Shown piece after piece: positions 27,075-35,953 of a DNA stretch of 64,000 bases (positions are counted from its first letter, which is position 1; each line of letters opens with the position of its first letter). Position numbers and translations under genes: made by a program. The stretch is from Sphingobium scionense (GTDB lineage: Bacteria; Pseudomonadota; Alphaproteobacteria; Sphingomonadales; Sphingomonadaceae): NCBI RefSeq assembly GCF_014197035.1, contig NZ_JACIEU010000021.1, forward strand, positions 22,608 to 86,607, read 5' to 3'. The notes under the pieces are model-generated. The model worked only from the letters and a program-made list of their open reading frames with translations, had not been told where the DNA came from and made no database searches.

Positions 27075-27225
27075 CGGAAAGGGAAGCGACCTTGGCGGGC
27101 GGCACGCCCGGCAAAAGGAGTGCTGCCAAGGAAACCGTTCGGGTTTCCCCCGCTCATGCGACAAGCACGACAAGGGACCGGCTGCGGTGTCCCGCGCCGG
27201 TCCCTCTCTTGGGCTGGTGGTTCGA

Positions 27226-28239
27226 TCAGGCCGCCATGACGCGGCGCCTGCGCTTGATCGGCACATCGGGTTCCTGATCGGTCCGCATGAAAACATGGGT
27301 CGGGACACGGTGTCCCTGTTGCGGGTTGAACAGGTCATAGAGGCTGGACTGGATGCCCGACCCTTCGCACAAGAGCGCTTCCACCGGCATAAGCTCGGCG
27401 ATGTTGCGATTGCGCTTGAAGGCTTTGCCATTGCCGCGCCCATAGAGGCCGAAGGCGATGCAGATAACGCCCCGCTGTGCGGCCCATGCGGCGGCGGCTG
27501 CATCCACGCCAAGGCGCTGTCCGGTGGTGACAAGCACCATATGGGGAATGCGCGTCCTGATCTGGTCGAGCCGGTTCCAGATGATGCGCCAATCGTGCCA
27601 GTCGGCGGGGCCGGACACGACAACGACGGGGCCTTGCGGGTCGTAACGGTCGCGCCGCCGTTCGGACCTTGCGCGCAGGAAATCGAGCGCCGAAATCTGA
27701 CTGGCGGTGGTGACGTGGGACGCGCGCGATCCCTTGGCAGGCGACCATGGGCGACCGGCATAGGCGCGATACATCGCGGCGGCATAGTCGCGCATGGCTT
27801 CCATGGCGGCGCGCTGTTCGGCGACCGACTGGCATTCAAGCTGGGTGTCCTCCAGTTCCTTGTTGAACACCTCGCCCGGTTCCAGACGGCGGGCCATGTC
27901 GCGGATGGTATCGGCCAGCCGATCCTCGCGGCCTTCGAGTTTGTTCGCGACGAAATGGAAGCTGTTGACGAAGCCCCATGCGAGTTCGGGGGCGAGTGGG
28001 TCCAGCCTTGTATCGCCTAGCAGGTCAAAAATGGCGGCGACGATGCCGCCGCATTCCGCCTGTGCCGCTATGGGATCGGGCATGAGATGTTCGCCCGGCT
28101 CCTCGTCGGGTTCGATGACGGTGAGGGGCAAGGGATCGCCGAAAGATGCCACGAAATCGGGTGTGGCGGTGAGGTCGGCATAGAGTTCCGGCAGGTCGGC
28201 AAAGCTGCTAACACCGCGCAAGGCCGTTGGCTTGCTCAT
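27226..28239 (-). CDS. DUF2493 (SLOG-fold) protein
   Basis: 337 residues. The N-terminal half is a helical extension common to sphingomonad and rhizobial mobile-element versions. The C-terminal half, from about residue 200, is a DUF2493 Rossmann-like SLOG domain: VVVSGPADWHDWRIIW, then LVTTGQRLGVDAAAAAWAAQRGV, then GNGKAFKRNRNIAEL. SLOG proteins bind nucleotide-like ligands. The usual glycines at the first loop (SGGRD) read SGPAD here, so ligand specificity may differ. It lies 81 nt upstream, by transcription, of nothing obvious and follows the DUF736 gene on the same strand. Confidence 0.8.
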   Translation of the reverse strand: MSKPTALRGVSSFADLPELYADLTATPDFVASFGDPLPLTVIEPDEEPGEHLMPDPIAAQAECGGIVAAIFDLLGDTRLDPLAPELAWGFVNSFHFVANKLEGREDRLADTIRDMARRLEPGEVFNKELEDTQLECQSVAEQRAAMEAMRDYAAAMYRAYAGRPWSPAKGSRASHVTTASQISALDFLRARSERRRDRYDPQGPVVVVSGPADWHDWRIIWNRLDQIRTRIPHMVLVTTGQRLGVDAAAAAWAAQRGVICIAFGLYGRGNGKAFKRNRNIAELMPVEALLCEGSGIQSSLYDLFNPQQGHRVPTHVFMRTDQEPDVPIKRRRRVMAA

Positions 28240-28320
28240 GGGAAGGTTCCTTGTGACGGGGTGATGGTTCAGGGTCCGGGGAAGCGTTGCACCGCTCCCC
28301 CGGCCCGCCTCGGGTGCCGC

Positions 28321-28812
28321 TTAGAAGGGCACCTCATCGTCAAGGCCGCGCCCGCCTCCGGTATATCCGCCGTCCGGCCCTGCGGTGCTGCCGCCGGAGA
28401 AACCGCCGCCGGTTCGGCCGCTGAACCCTCCGCTTGACCGTCCGCCGCCGCTGCGCCCGCCAAAGCCGCCGCCCTGCGCCTCGCGCTCCCGTTCGCGCCG
28501 CCACTGGACGTCGAAGCCGTTCGTCTCGTCCCCGAACAGGGCGATGGGAAGCGGCTCGCGGAAGCTCGGATCGTCGATCATGCCCGACAGGAACATTTCG
28601 TCATTGGAGCGCATCTTGCGTTCCCAGACGACGCCGATCTGGATTTCGTCGCCCGCGCGGTTCGTCTCGTAAATCTCATAGACGGGGGCGCTGTCGCTCT
28701 GTCGATCCTCGACGCGGCGCATGATGAGATAGGGAAAACGCATTTCGCGCGTGGCGATCTTGCCGATAATGTCGCTGGCGCGTTCGTCGAATTTGAAGCT
28801 ACCGATCTTCAT
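28321..28812 (-). CDS. DUF736 protein with SSB-like glycine-rich tail and acidic tip
   Basis: 163 residues. Residues 1-110 form the DUF736 domain (MKIGSFKF start, IGVVWERKMRSNDEMFLSG, DDPSFREPLPIALF). Plain DUF736 proteins stop about there. This one continues with a Gly/Ser/Arg-rich linker (FGGRSGGGRSSGGFSG) and ends GLDDEVPF, very like the C-terminal tip of single-stranded DNA-binding protein (DDDIPF type). The fusion suggests that it docks to SSB-interacting enzymes or acts as an SSB-like protein in transfer. The ATG at 28812 follows an AAAGGA ribosome binding site. Confidence 0.85.
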   Translation of the reverse strand: MKIGSFKFDERASDIIGKIATREMRFPYLIMRRVEDRQSDSAPVYEIYETNRAGDEIQIGVVWERKMRSNDEMFLSGMIDDPSFREPLPIALFGDETNGFDVQWRREREREAQGGGFGGRSGGGRSSGGFSGRTGGGFSGGSTAGPDGGYTGGGRGLDDEVPF

Positions 28813-29566
28813 GACTTCATCCTTTCTCTGTGCTGTGGTCCGTTTCTCTTTCCCGGCCACATCAGAACCCTACCCCCTCCCCTCCCTTACTTCCATGTCA
28901 TTGATTTCTTGACAGAAATCTATCGTACCTGGTGAGCCCGAGCATCGAACGGCCGCGCCAGCGGCCCCCAAATGACGAAGACGCACCGGCCGCCTGCGGC
29001 CGGTTCCGCCTGAATGGAAAGGGAGCGTGGGCCGGCTGACACGTCATCGCACCCGGAGCCGCCCTCGCAGGCCCGAAGGCGCAGGGCGGGGCTCTTGTCC
29101 GCAAGAAGCACGGGAGGGGCTCTAGCGAAGCTTGGCGAAAAGGGGCCGGCGCTTCTGCTGAAAACAGACAAACATCGCCGGCCCCTTTTCGCCTAGCGCA
29201 GCTTTGCCCCGACGCAATTCTTGCGGACGAAACCCGTCCTGCAACGCACGGATCCTGCGAGGGCGGCGAAGGGGGCGATGCTTGTCGGCTGGCTCCACGA
29301 TCCGCATCGCGCGCCAGCGCGATTCCTTAGGCGAAGCCTGAAATGCGATGGTCGTGCAGATCGTCAATTCGTCCGGGGGAAGAAGCTCCCTCGCCGCAAG
29401 CGCCCGCGGAAGGGATCGTCACCGCGCAGCGGACAAGACCCCGGAGGGGGCTTGGTCGGAGCGGAGCGGAGATAGAGCCCGGTGCCCGCACAAGCGGGCA
29501 TCCGCCCTCCCCAGCGCTGCCCGTGCAACCCGAACTGCCACCGTACGGCGGGAAGATCCGCCCCGG
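28813..29566. repeat. 754-nt noncoding region with large palindromes
   Basis: No convincing gene; ORFs here have poor composition. It contains a perfect 18-bp inverted repeat (29134-29151 and 29176-29193, arm GGCGAAAAGGGGCCGGCG) with a 24-nt loop and a smaller palindrome (28986-28992 with 28997-29003, arm CCGGCCG). The big hairpin lies between the end of the four-gene operon on the right and the promoter side of the DUF736 gene on the left. It may terminate the operon, or be a replication or transfer structure. Confidence 0.55.
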
Positions 29567-30844
29567 TCACGCAAAGGGCTCAAGCACTTCACCGCCGTCC
29601 CGCCGAATTCCAACGCAATCGCCACAGAGCCTGAGCGAAGGCACACCCGGCATCGCCTCCGCCGCATTGACGAGACGATAATCGTCGGCCGGATCGCCGC
29701 AGGCCGAGCAGATGTCGGCGGTCCCCATGCGCTCGATGGAGAGACGGGCGATGGCGGCAAGTCGCGGCTCCACGCGGTCCACGATCGCAAACCACAATTC
29801 CGAGTGCGGCGTGATGCGCTGCAGATGGAGAGCGGCTTCACCGGGATGGTGGCGCCTCAGCCGACCCAGGGCGACCTCGCGCCGGGTCTGATCATTGACG
29901 ACCAGTTGCCGGTAGAGCGCCACGAGCTGCGCCGTTGTCCGTCGGCCGTTGGTGGCCAGGGCCTGCTGATAGTGAATGAGATTGACGGCGAAGCGCAGGC
30001 CGCCGGTGTGGAATTCGCGAATGGTGCTGATGCAATATGCAAGGAGGCCCCGATCGGGGAAGGATCCGGCGCTCGCCTCCATGGCGTCCAGATCATAGTG
30101 CCAGGGATTGATCGCATAATCGGCTTGCCACAGGTCGAGATAGCCGCTGTCCCGGTAGACGCGGGCGATCCGCTCGTCCCACTCCGGATGGTCCTGGACG
30201 AGGCGATCAAGGTCGTTGAAGTTCTCGACGGAGGGATCGAGGTCACGCGCGGCGGTCAGGATCCGGTTCTGGACCTCCTGCATCTCGGCGATCGGGTTGG
30301 GACGCGCGGCCCACGCCGCCAGTTCGGCCTGCGACACCGGCTCGGTCATGTCGGGAAGCTCGGCGAGAAGCGGGCTGCGCCGGATGTGCTCGGGGGTACA
30401 ATAGTCGGGATCGGGCACAAGGTGGACAGCGGCACTGGCAAAGGCCCGGGCAACAAGGCGTGAACAGAAGAGCTGTTTTGTCCTTGGCCGGAGGCCGGGC
30501 AGGACCGATCGCGCCGCCTCACTTCTGGAATAGCGGGTTCCGATCTCGGAGCGGGCGAAGTCGATCACCGTACCGAGCTGAACATCGGTAAGGGGCCGAC
30601 GGAGGCGCAGCACGGCGATATGGCCGTCAGGCCCGTAAAGCTCCCGCTGGATATTGTGCGCCTGCACGCCGTCGTCGGTCGAGTCGATGACCGACCCGTG
30701 CTGCACGCAGATCATCGCATGCGATACCTGCCCCTTGCTGGCCAGGCGAATGGCCTTGCTCATCTTGCCGCTGGACGCCGTGAGGATGATGTCCCCCGGC
30801 ATGAGCCGTTCGACCTTGATCCGGCGGATTTCCTCGTCAGGCAT
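29567..30844 (-). CDS. YiiX/NlpC-P60-like hydrolase with C-terminal zinc ribbon
   Basis: 425 residues. The first 170 residues match the permuted papain-like fold of the YiiX type: LMPGDIILTASS, catalytic His in VSHAMICV (His 42) and catalytic Cys in LFCSRLVARAF (Cys 127), followed by CTPEHIRRSPL. Such enzymes cut amide or ester bonds in peptides, lipids or peptidoglycan. A helical middle of about 200 residues has no known match. The end holds a four-Cys zinc ribbon (CSAC at 379-382, CGDC at 407-410). It is the last gene of the four-gene operon, 9 nt after the cyclase-like gene, and may be its effector. Confidence 0.75.
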   Translation of the reverse strand: MPDEEIRRIKVERLMPGDIILTASSGKMSKAIRLASKGQVSHAMICVQHGSVIDSTDDGVQAHNIQRELYGPDGHIAVLRLRRPLTDVQLGTVIDFARSEIGTRYSRSEAARSVLPGLRPRTKQLFCSRLVARAFASAAVHLVPDPDYCTPEHIRRSPLLAELPDMTEPVSQAELAAWAARPNPIAEMQEVQNRILTAARDLDPSVENFNDLDRLVQDHPEWDERIARVYRDSGYLDLWQADYAINPWHYDLDAMEASAGSFPDRGLLAYCISTIREFHTGGLRFAVNLIHYQQALATNGRRTTAQLVALYRQLVVNDQTRREVALGRLRRHHPGEAALHLQRITPHSELWFAIVDRVEPRLAAIARLSIERMGTADICSACGDPADDYRLVNAAEAMPGVPSLRLCGDCVGIRRDGGEVLEPFA

Positions 30845-30853
30845 CGGGCACCG

Positions 30854-31630
30854 TCAACCGAGGTTGCTGGAGTCGAGCGTCCCGCGGATCCATGCGGCGG
30901 GCGGCTGTTCGGTATCGATATAGTCCCGGATCGCCCGCTCGGCGTCCGCAGGCGCCCTGCCGACGCCTGCCTGTGAGGCTATGCGGTCGATATGCGGGTG
31001 CCGGGCATGAACCCAGTCGAGGACCGTGAGGGCGTCATGGCCAGCGACAGTCCGGCGGGGAAAGCTCGGGGATATCCTGAGGCTGTCCGCGGTCGTGACG
31101 GTAAGGATCGATCCTTTGACGGGGTTGCGGGCATCGAGCTTGTTGGCGGCGATCAGCGCGGTTCCCATGACGGGCAACAATGTCATGAGGCCGCTTCCCA
31201 TCGACACGAAATCGTCCGATCCCTCCCGCGTAACGGCGTCCTGGATGATCCTGGGCCATAGGCCCGAGATGTCGGCGAACTCGCCTTCGGCTATGGCCGC
31301 GCGGGCGAGGCATCCGGCGTTGGATATGTGCCGCATGAGCGCGACGGCGATGGCGGCACAGCGATCGAGCCGGGGCTCGTGAAAGTCCGCGACGATGATG
31401 AACCCGTCCCCGAACTGGTGGGCGAAGAGGCGGTCTCCGTCATCGCGATAAAGGCGGTTTCCGAGATTGTAGATACCCTCCATGAGTGCCCGCAGGCCCG
31501 CTACGGCCTTGCGGCCGCGCACCCATAATGTGCTGAAGCCTTCAACGTCGATCCAGATCGACCACCGCTTGCCGTCTTCGACCGGGACGGGCTCGCCCGA
31601 ACCGTCATGCGCGCTGCCCATCGCCATCAT
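30854..31630 (-). CDS. Class III nucleotide cyclase-like protein (Pycsar-cyclase-like)
   Basis: 258 residues, no membrane segment. It shows the two metal-binding aspartates of class III cyclases: Asp 28 in IDVEGFS and Asp 75 in HQFGDGFII. A later strand, ARAAIAEGEF (about 109-118), fits the RxGIxxGE-type segment. The residue that usually selects ATP (Lys) or GTP (Glu), two places before GD in the KxxGD arrangement, aligns with His 71, as could be expected for an unusual base specificity. Its ATG overlaps the nuclease-gene stop (ATGA), so the two are coupled. Activity and product are inference. Confidence 0.65.
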   Translation of the reverse strand: MMAMGSAHDGSGEPVPVEDGKRWSIWIDVEGFSTLWVRGRKAVAGLRALMEGIYNLGNRLYRDDGDRLFAHQFGDGFIIVADFHEPRLDRCAAIAVALMRHISNAGCLARAAIAEGEFADISGLWPRIIQDAVTREGSDDFVSMGSGLMTLLPVMGTALIAANKLDARNPVKGSILTVTTADSLRISPSFPRRTVAGHDALTVLDWVHARHPHIDRIASQAGVGRAPADAERAIRDYIDTEQPPAAWIRGTLDSSNLG

Positions 31631-33999
31631 CCTGTCATTACTGCGCCGGCACACCCGGCTACGTCGGCGGGCGGCTCGCACCGCTCATGGACCAGTCCAA
31701 GCCTCTGTCCGATCGAACGATCGAGCCCCCGACGGATCTGGACGGCGACATCTCCGCCCAGCTCATTGGGCGAGAGGCCCAGCAGAGCGATCAGGCGTCG
31801 GCGCAGCTCGGGGATATATTTGAGGAACGCACGCGCCTTGGGTTGCCCGGCCAATAGCGTCTCGATCGCGTCGAAGCTCCAGAGGATGGTGATCCAGCAT
31901 TCCATGAAGTCGATGGGCATGCCGGCATAGTCACGCGCCATCATGAGCCGGGTGATTGCCGGACGGCGGCCGCAGAAGAAGCCGACAAGGATCCGGACGA
32001 CGAAGCGTGGCCAGGACAGCATAGCCTCCGAACCGTCAAGACCGTGCGGCATTTCGGGGCAGCGCGCCTTGTAGAGGAGGAGCAGGATCCAGAAGCGCAG
32101 GCGCAGGACGTCGCCCGGTCCGAGCAGCTCTTCGCCGGCTTCGAGACCTTCGGCATAGGCAAGCACATGGCGTTCGTAGAGGCGCGCGTCGACAGGAGCA
32201 GGATCGATGGGCGCCTCCCCCGGCGGCGGAGGCCGCTCGGGGACGCCCCCATCCTCCTCCTCGGGATCGACGTTGTCTCTTTCGTCGTCAGGTTCGTCAA
32301 AAGCGGAATCATGATCTTCGTGCCGCAGGGGGTTTTGGCCGGAGAGAAGATTGAGGAAATCGCGGACGACGTCGCTATGGGTGCCGGCGAGACTGTTCGC
32401 AGCGGCAAAGCCGGCTCGCCCGCCGCCGGATCGCGCCTGCATGAACGTCTCGTAGCTCAGCGATACACCCGCTTCGGTCGCGCTGTCGCGCTTGCCCGAA
32501 GGCCCGCGCGCGGCCGCAAGCGGAGCAGAGCAGGTCGCATGCTCGAAGTCCGCTCGCGCGAGTGTCTCGAAGGCTTGATGCATCCAGAGGTCGAAATCGC
32601 TTCCCTGGATGAACGGGGCAAGCGCGCGGGCGACAGCGCCCGTGGCGATTTCCCTGCGCCGGCCACGCAGGAGATTGCGGTGCGTCACATGGGTGATGGT
32701 CGAGTGGAAATCGCCTGCGGTGTACCGTGCGAAGCAGAGCGAGTGATGGAGCCCCGGATCGAGGAGTGCGGTGCGCATGTCGCCGGACTGGGCGAAGGAT
32801 GTGACCGGAAGGGCAAGGAGCAGATCAGCCTTATTGTCGAGAAGCTCGATGTCGCCTCTATCGAAATCCGGACCTGCGGGGCACCAGATGAGCATGCCAT
32901 CGTCGAGGTCGAAGGTGCCGGGGTGTCGCGCCGCGATCGCCTTGAGAGGAATGGGCGCCGATAGGGTGCGCGGCGGAAGGTCGGACAGCGAGATGGGTTC
33001 CCCGTCAAGCCAGCGATCGAGTTCGAGGATTTCCCGTGCCGTGCCGCGGGGCAGCCTTCGATAGATGCAGGCCTCGGCGTTGGCGCCCACGGCCCCGGGA
33101 GCGCCCAGCGCCGCTGTCGTGCAATTGGCGCTGCCGAATAGGAGGTGGTCATGGCGGGCGGTGGTCGCAAGGAAGATCTTGGCGTGGGTGAAGCGCCGGG
33201 TGGGCCAGCCAAGTGCGACGATGCGAGGCTTGCCGGCGAAGGGCGCATCGACTGGAAACGCGTGGCCACTGCTGTCGATCGGAAGGATGATCCGGTCCGG
33301 CGCGAGGCGATGGGAGAGATTGGCGAGAGCCGCGAGATCATCGTCCCAATAGGGGCTGATGATCATGAGCGACTGCACCTTCTCGCCCCCGACGAAGGAG
33401 ACGAACTGGTCGCCGATCCCTGCTTGGCCCGGCGCATGGAGGAACGCGATTGCCGACCCGTCCTCCAGTTGATGCAGGGCCGGCCCCGGCGGTCCGTCCA
33501 GCCAGGCTGCGCGCTCGCGTGCCCAGCGCAGGGCATCCCGGGCCGGAGAGCCGTGTGGGGGCACGAGCGCCTCCAAATACCGCCAGATCGACCGGACCAT
33601 GGTCCGCTCGGGCCCCTCTTCATCCTTGCATTCGATCTCGATCGCGATTTCGGCATTTCCGGCCAGGCCTGCCGCGGTCAGATTGGCGGAACTGACGAAC
33701 GCGCGTGCATTCTCGCGGCCGATCTGCAGAATGATCTTGGGGTGGAAAATCCCGTCCGCCGCTGGCGGACTATGGAGCGCATATTCGCGCCCCAGCGCTG
33801 TGGGGAGGATCGATCCATCCGAGAGGGCAAGCGAGGCCATGCGCGCGTCGGTGAGAAGAAGCAGGTTCGTTGCGCCGCTCGCGATGAGCTGCGGCAGGAG
33901 GATTTGCTCGACGGCGGCGAACTCCACGGCGAAGCTCGTAGCGACCGCGCTGTGAAAGGCGCGCCCGGGACGCCGGCCGAGGCGATCGGGAAGCCTCAC
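31627..33999 (-). CDS. Phospholipase D-fold nuclease/helicase-less effector candidate
   Basis: 790 residues. Two half-sites of a PLD-fold enzyme are visible: HPKIIL (His 86, Lys 88) with SSANLT, and HAKIFL (His 272, Lys 274) with FGSANCT. The Asp of classical HKD motifs is missing, as in PLD nucleases. The region from about 300 to 790 contains no motor or other domain that I recognise; about 520-560 is acidic and probably disordered (DEPDDERDNVDPEEEDGG). It starts with GTG at 33999 in a 4-nt overlap with the upstream gene and is followed by a 4-nt overlap with the cyclase-like gene. Likely DNA or RNA cleavage. Confidence 0.75.
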   Translation of the reverse strand: MRLPDRLGRRPGRAFHSAVATSFAVEFAAVEQILLPQLIASGATNLLLLTDARMASLALSDGSILPTALGREYALHSPPAADGIFHPKIILQIGRENARAFVSSANLTAAGLAGNAEIAIEIECKDEEGPERTMVRSIWRYLEALVPPHGSPARDALRWARERAAWLDGPPGPALHQLEDGSAIAFLHAPGQAGIGDQFVSFVGGEKVQSLMIISPYWDDDLAALANLSHRLAPDRIILPIDSSGHAFPVDAPFAGKPRIVALGWPTRRFTHAKIFLATTARHDHLLFGSANCTTAALGAPGAVGANAEACIYRRLPRGTAREILELDRWLDGEPISLSDLPPRTLSAPIPLKAIAARHPGTFDLDDGMLIWCPAGPDFDRGDIELLDNKADLLLALPVTSFAQSGDMRTALLDPGLHHSLCFARYTAGDFHSTITHVTHRNLLRGRRREIATGAVARALAPFIQGSDFDLWMHQAFETLARADFEHATCSAPLAAARGPSGKRDSATEAGVSLSYETFMQARSGGGRAGFAAANSLAGTHSDVVRDFLNLLSGQNPLRHEDHDSAFDEPDDERDNVDPEEEDGGVPERPPPPGEAPIDPAPVDARLYERHVLAYAEGLEAGEELLGPGDVLRLRFWILLLLYKARCPEMPHGLDGSEAMLSWPRFVVRILVGFFCGRRPAITRLMMARDYAGMPIDFMECWITILWSFDAIETLLAGQPKARAFLKYIPELRRRLIALLGLSPNELGGDVAVQIRRGLDRSIGQRLGLVHERCEPPADVAGCAGAVMTG

Positions 34000-35510
34000 C
34001 GGGACATTTCTAGGGCGCCAAGCCCAAGCGGGGTCAGCCCCTCCACATCGAGGAGATGGATGTCTTCGAGAAACTGGATCGCCGGCGCGAGGCGCGGCGT
34101 GGTAGCGACCGGCTGATAGCCCGAAAGGAAGACGAGGCGTCCGTCGCGCTGCTCGAACAGGAAGGTATAGTCGCGCTGTCGCCGGAGCTTCTGCATCGCG
34201 ACCCAGCTGTGGCGCCGGACGACGCGCTCGATCACATAATCGCCGATCAGATCAGCGACTGTGTCGGACTCATGGCTTTCGAGCCAGTCCAGTTCGCTGC
34301 GCAGCGACCGTGCCGCTCCGCGGCCGGGCAGCCCGCGCGTCGCCGCTCCGGCGAGATCGGGTCGTGCCCGAAGCCGCTGGTGCAAGGCTGCCATGAGCAT
34401 GATGGCAGGGACGGTCCGGCCGACCGGCGCGGCGCGGCTGTTGGTCAGCTCCTCCCATATGGCCCGATAGGGGAAGCTTAGCGGGTCCAGGCTCAGCCGA
34501 AGGCTGCGCCAGCTTGCCTGGAAGGACGCTTCGCCATGACCGGAGAGGTGGCCGACGACCTCCTGGCGGATATCGGAAAGCGTTGGCCCAGGCCCATCGG
34601 CGTTGATGATCGCGATGGCCCAGGCCAGCAGGGCAGCCGACGCCACCTGCATCAGATCCTGGCATTGATAGGCCTCCCAACTGAGGCGTTGGTCCTCGAG
34701 GTGCGCGGGCAAGGCTTCGGCCGGGGGATCGAACAGGTGCCAGCGGACATCCTCGGGTCCGGGGCGTCCGCCCGTGGCGCGCGCTGTCTCCAGGATGAGC
34801 CCGAGCGTGGCGGCGCGGCTCTTTGCGCTTTGCGCGGGCGATGCCTCGCGCGCGAAGAGCAGTGTTTCATAGAAGCGACACTCGTCGCTGTCGGGCGAGA
34901 TATGCGAGGGCACGATCGGTTCGAGCCGTTCGAGTTCGTGGATGCTGATGCGGGCCTCGGCGATTTTCCGGGCCAGGAGTTTCGTGCAATCGGTTCCGAC
35001 CGCTTGGGCGAAGAGATCGGCCGCGCGCCGGCCGAGATCGCGGGTGACGACCTGTATGCCGTGCCGGTTCTCGGTGAAGAGGCCCATTTCGGCCATTTGC
35101 GTATAATAGGCGCCGCCGAAGACACCGAGCGACTGGCGCAGATAGCGTTCCTGGGACGGGTCGGTCGATGCGGCGGCGGCGAAGTCGATGACCGGCTCCG
35201 CCGCGGCCAATCGGCGATTGGCCCATTCCACGCCGCCCACGCCGCCTTCCCCGGCGCGCGCGGAGACAAGGGCATAGAGGGCCTCGGCACGCCGTATCCA
35301 ATTGCGCCAGGCCTCGAAGTCGCTGGAGGCGGCGCTGCGGGCATAAGTTTCGCTCAGCCAGCAATAAAAGCCGTAATAGCGCATCCGCAGGGTGACGTTG
35401 CTGATGCCGGGCAGCAGCGACTGGTAGAGGAGGACACCGCTATTCTGCATCCCGAGCGGATCGAGACCGCGCTTGTCGGCCTTTTCGGTCCATTGCGGCA
35501 ATAGATGCAA
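33996..35510 (-). CDS. Unknown protein, first gene of the PLD/cyclase operon
   Basis: 504 residues, not firmly recognised. It is largely helical. The N-terminal stretch SLLPGISNVTLRMRYYGFYCWL resembles by eye the opening of DUF6361-type proteins that I recall beside PLD nucleases (consensus like FPGTSTIQTRARY), but I am not sure. A later segment, GRTVPAIMLMAALHQRLRARP, is hydrophobic. It has no nucleotide-binding motif. It is the promoter-proximal gene of the operon; the GTGA overlap with the nuclease gene implies stoichiometric coexpression, so it may be a sensor or partner of the nuclease. Confidence 0.7.
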   Translation of the reverse strand: MHLLPQWTEKADKRGLDPLGMQNSGVLLYQSLLPGISNVTLRMRYYGFYCWLSETYARSAASSDFEAWRNWIRRAEALYALVSARAGEGGVGGVEWANRRLAAAEPVIDFAAAASTDPSQERYLRQSLGVFGGAYYTQMAEMGLFTENRHGIQVVTRDLGRRAADLFAQAVGTDCTKLLARKIAEARISIHELERLEPIVPSHISPDSDECRFYETLLFAREASPAQSAKSRAATLGLILETARATGGRPGPEDVRWHLFDPPAEALPAHLEDQRLSWEAYQCQDLMQVASAALLAWAIAIINADGPGPTLSDIRQEVVGHLSGHGEASFQASWRSLRLSLDPLSFPYRAIWEELTNSRAAPVGRTVPAIMLMAALHQRLRARPDLAGAATRGLPGRGAARSLRSELDWLESHESDTVADLIGDYVIERVVRRHSWVAMQKLRRQRDYTFLFEQRDGRLVFLSGYQPVATTPRLAPAIQFLEDIHLLDVEGLTPLGLGALEMSR

Positions 35511-35583
35511 AGTCTCCCCCGTCGACCGGCCCCGAAGCGGTCAGAATAGTCACCATATTCATGCCCAGCGCAAACGCGTCGCG

Positions 35584-35793
35584 CTATTCGCTTGCGGGGC
35601 CGATCCACAGCAGTTCCAGCAGGCTCGTTCCGCGCTGCCAGGCTTCGATCTGCACGGTCCTGTCGCGATGCGCATGCAGATCATCGGCTGTCTCGAGCCG
35701 CCACACGGGTCCATCCTCGGTTTCGAGCAACGGTCCGCGGTCCGTGAACCGCACTATGCCACGCAAGCGCAGCGGCGCGCCCCTGTCCGTCAT
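35584..35793 (-). CDS. DUF5818 small protein
   Basis: 69 residues. The sequence RLRGIVRFTDRGPLLETEDG, then WRLETADDLHAHRDRTVQIEAWQRG, has the beta-rich pattern of DUF5818, a short family found in sphingomonads. I placed the start at the ATG 35793 (MTDRGAPL) because the upstream extension is low-complexity. It lies 73 nt upstream of the four-gene operon on the same strand and might share its promoter. Confidence 0.6.
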   Translation of the reverse strand: MTDRGAPLRLRGIVRFTDRGPLLETEDGPVWRLETADDLHAHRDRTVQIEAWQRGTSLLELLWIGPASE

Positions 35794-35953
35794 GGCCGGC
35801 CACCGATGACGTGACGGGCAGCGCGCGGCGCGGACGCGGCATGCGGAAACAGCGAAAAGACCGATCGTGACATGTCCGGTCCATGGCATAGCCGGGATGG
35901 AGGTTGCAATATTGTTCAGTATATGTTCCTCATGCGCCCCAGAGGAACCAGCC

